DNA from: Candidatus Sigynarchaeota archaeon
GTDB taxonomy: Archaea > Asgardarchaeota > Lokiarchaeia > Sigynarchaeales > Sigynarchaeaceae
Reading direction: 5' to 3'
Length of the DNA: 5,161 nt
NCBI GenBank assembly: GCA_030587525.1
Contig: JAUQYW010000365.1
Coordinates: 1-5,161 of the forward strand
Below, piece after piece: positions 4,659 to 5,161 of this stretch. The position numbers and the translations under genes were made by a program. The notes below the pieces were generated by a model. It had not been told where the DNA came from. It searched no databases and worked only from the letters and a program-made list of their open reading frames with translations. Positions within the stretch are counted from its first letter, which is position 1. Every line of letters begins with the position of its first letter.

Positions 4659-5161
4659 ATGAAGCCGATCATAAAGATCCCGGACTCCTTTTATGGCGGG
4701 TTGGGAGAGGAAATGATGTACAACATCGAATTCCACGTCAACGGCAAGCGCGTGCGCCCGATCATCAAATGGTGGCGAGAAAATCACCGCGAGGAATCCA
4801 TCGCCGCCGGCGAGAACCGTGTCGAGCGCTTCATCGTTGACGTGCGGGGCATGGGCATCGAGCAAGCCGGCGACATCGAAGGTCTCGATGGCGTCGATCG
4901 CATCGACGAGTTATGGCTCGATGATAACCATGTCGCCGACCTTGCCCCGTTCACGCGCATGCCATGGGCACCCAAGCTTAAGGTCCTGCGTGCCAGCAAC
5001 AACCGCATCGCCCGCATCCCCGACCTGTCGGCCTTTGGCAGCCTCGAATCGTTAAGCCTCGGCGAGTCCATCGAACGCATCGAAGGTCTTGATGGCTTGA
5101 AATATCTTAAGTTCCTAAGACTCGGAAGCAATATCACCAAAACGGAGGGCATCGGTAAATT
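4659..5161 (+). CDS. Leucine-rich-repeat protein (SDS22-like), 3' end beyond the window
   Basis: The frame is open from 4653 to the right edge with no stop, giving at least 167 residues from ATG 4659. Four LRR units of about 21-25 residues follow the LxxLxLxxNxI pattern: IDELWLDDNHVADL (83-95), LKVLRASNNRIARI (107-120), LESLSLGESIERI (129-141) and LKFLRLGSNI (150-159). Linkers such as IEGLDGL are typical of SDS22-like repeats. LRR proteins of this kind are protein-interaction scaffolds; the partner is unknown. Residues 20-60 form a non-repeat cap with KWW. There is no signal peptide, so a cytosolic location is likely. Two starts are possible: ATG 4659, almost leaderless from the box at 4614-4627, or ATG 4713/4716, which has GGGAGAGG at 4703-4710. 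The codons are GC-rich like the helicase and unlike the left edge. Confidence 0.8.
   Translation, partial: MKPIIKIPDSFYGGLGEEMMYNIEFHVNGKRVRPIIKWWRENHREESIAAGENRVERFIVDVRGMGIEQAGDIEGLDGVDRIDELWLDDNHVADLAPFTRMPWAPKLKVLRASNNRIARIPDLSAFGSLESLSLGESIERIEGLDGLKYLKFLRLGSNITKTEGIGK

Overview
The window looks archaeal. The main gene is a Hef/FANCM-type superfamily 2 helicase, a family found in archaea and eukaryotes. Several upstream regions carry archaeal BRE/TATA-like boxes with short leaders, and one gene has a GGGGTGG ribosome binding site. A leucine-rich-repeat (LRR) gene closes the window; many Asgard archaea carry such genes, so an Asgard-type archaeon is one possibility, but this is inference and no marker here settles it.

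Layout. (1) Positions 1 to about 800 are AT-rich. They hold the possible tail of an upstream gene, an 11-codon mini-ORF with a good ribosome binding site, and a 150-residue protein of unknown function on the + strand (136-588), followed by about 210 bases with no convincing gene. (2) Positions 799-3752 are mostly GC-rich and read on the minus strand. First comes the long helicase gene (3752 to 1338), then a small helix-turn-helix (HTH) gene (1327 to 799) whose frame is broken at a run of seven A. The HTH-like N-terminus of the helicase aligns without gaps to the N-terminus of the small protein (17 of 44 identical by my count), so the two adjacent genes share a domain. The C-terminus of the helicase keeps the outline of the ERCC4/XPF nuclease fold but has lost its catalytic residues, as in eukaryotic FANCM, and the tandem helix-hairpin-helix module usual in Hef is not seen. 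(3) Positions 3753-4658 contain the helicase leader with repeated elements and a hairpin, a possible small single-pass membrane protein on the minus strand, a cluster of TATA-like boxes, and a second possible frame-broken minus-strand ORF. (4) From 4659 to the end runs the 5' part of an SDS22-like LRR gene on the + strand, which continues beyond the window.

Working picture (inference): helicase and small HTH protein form a two-gene unit acting on branched or stalled-fork DNA, with the shared domain serving as a DNA- or partner-binding module. Apparent single-base frame changes recur (near 1029, near 1350-1400, near 4560, perhaps near 110). They could be assembly indels, real gene decay, or partly chance, so gene ends in those places should be treated as provisional.
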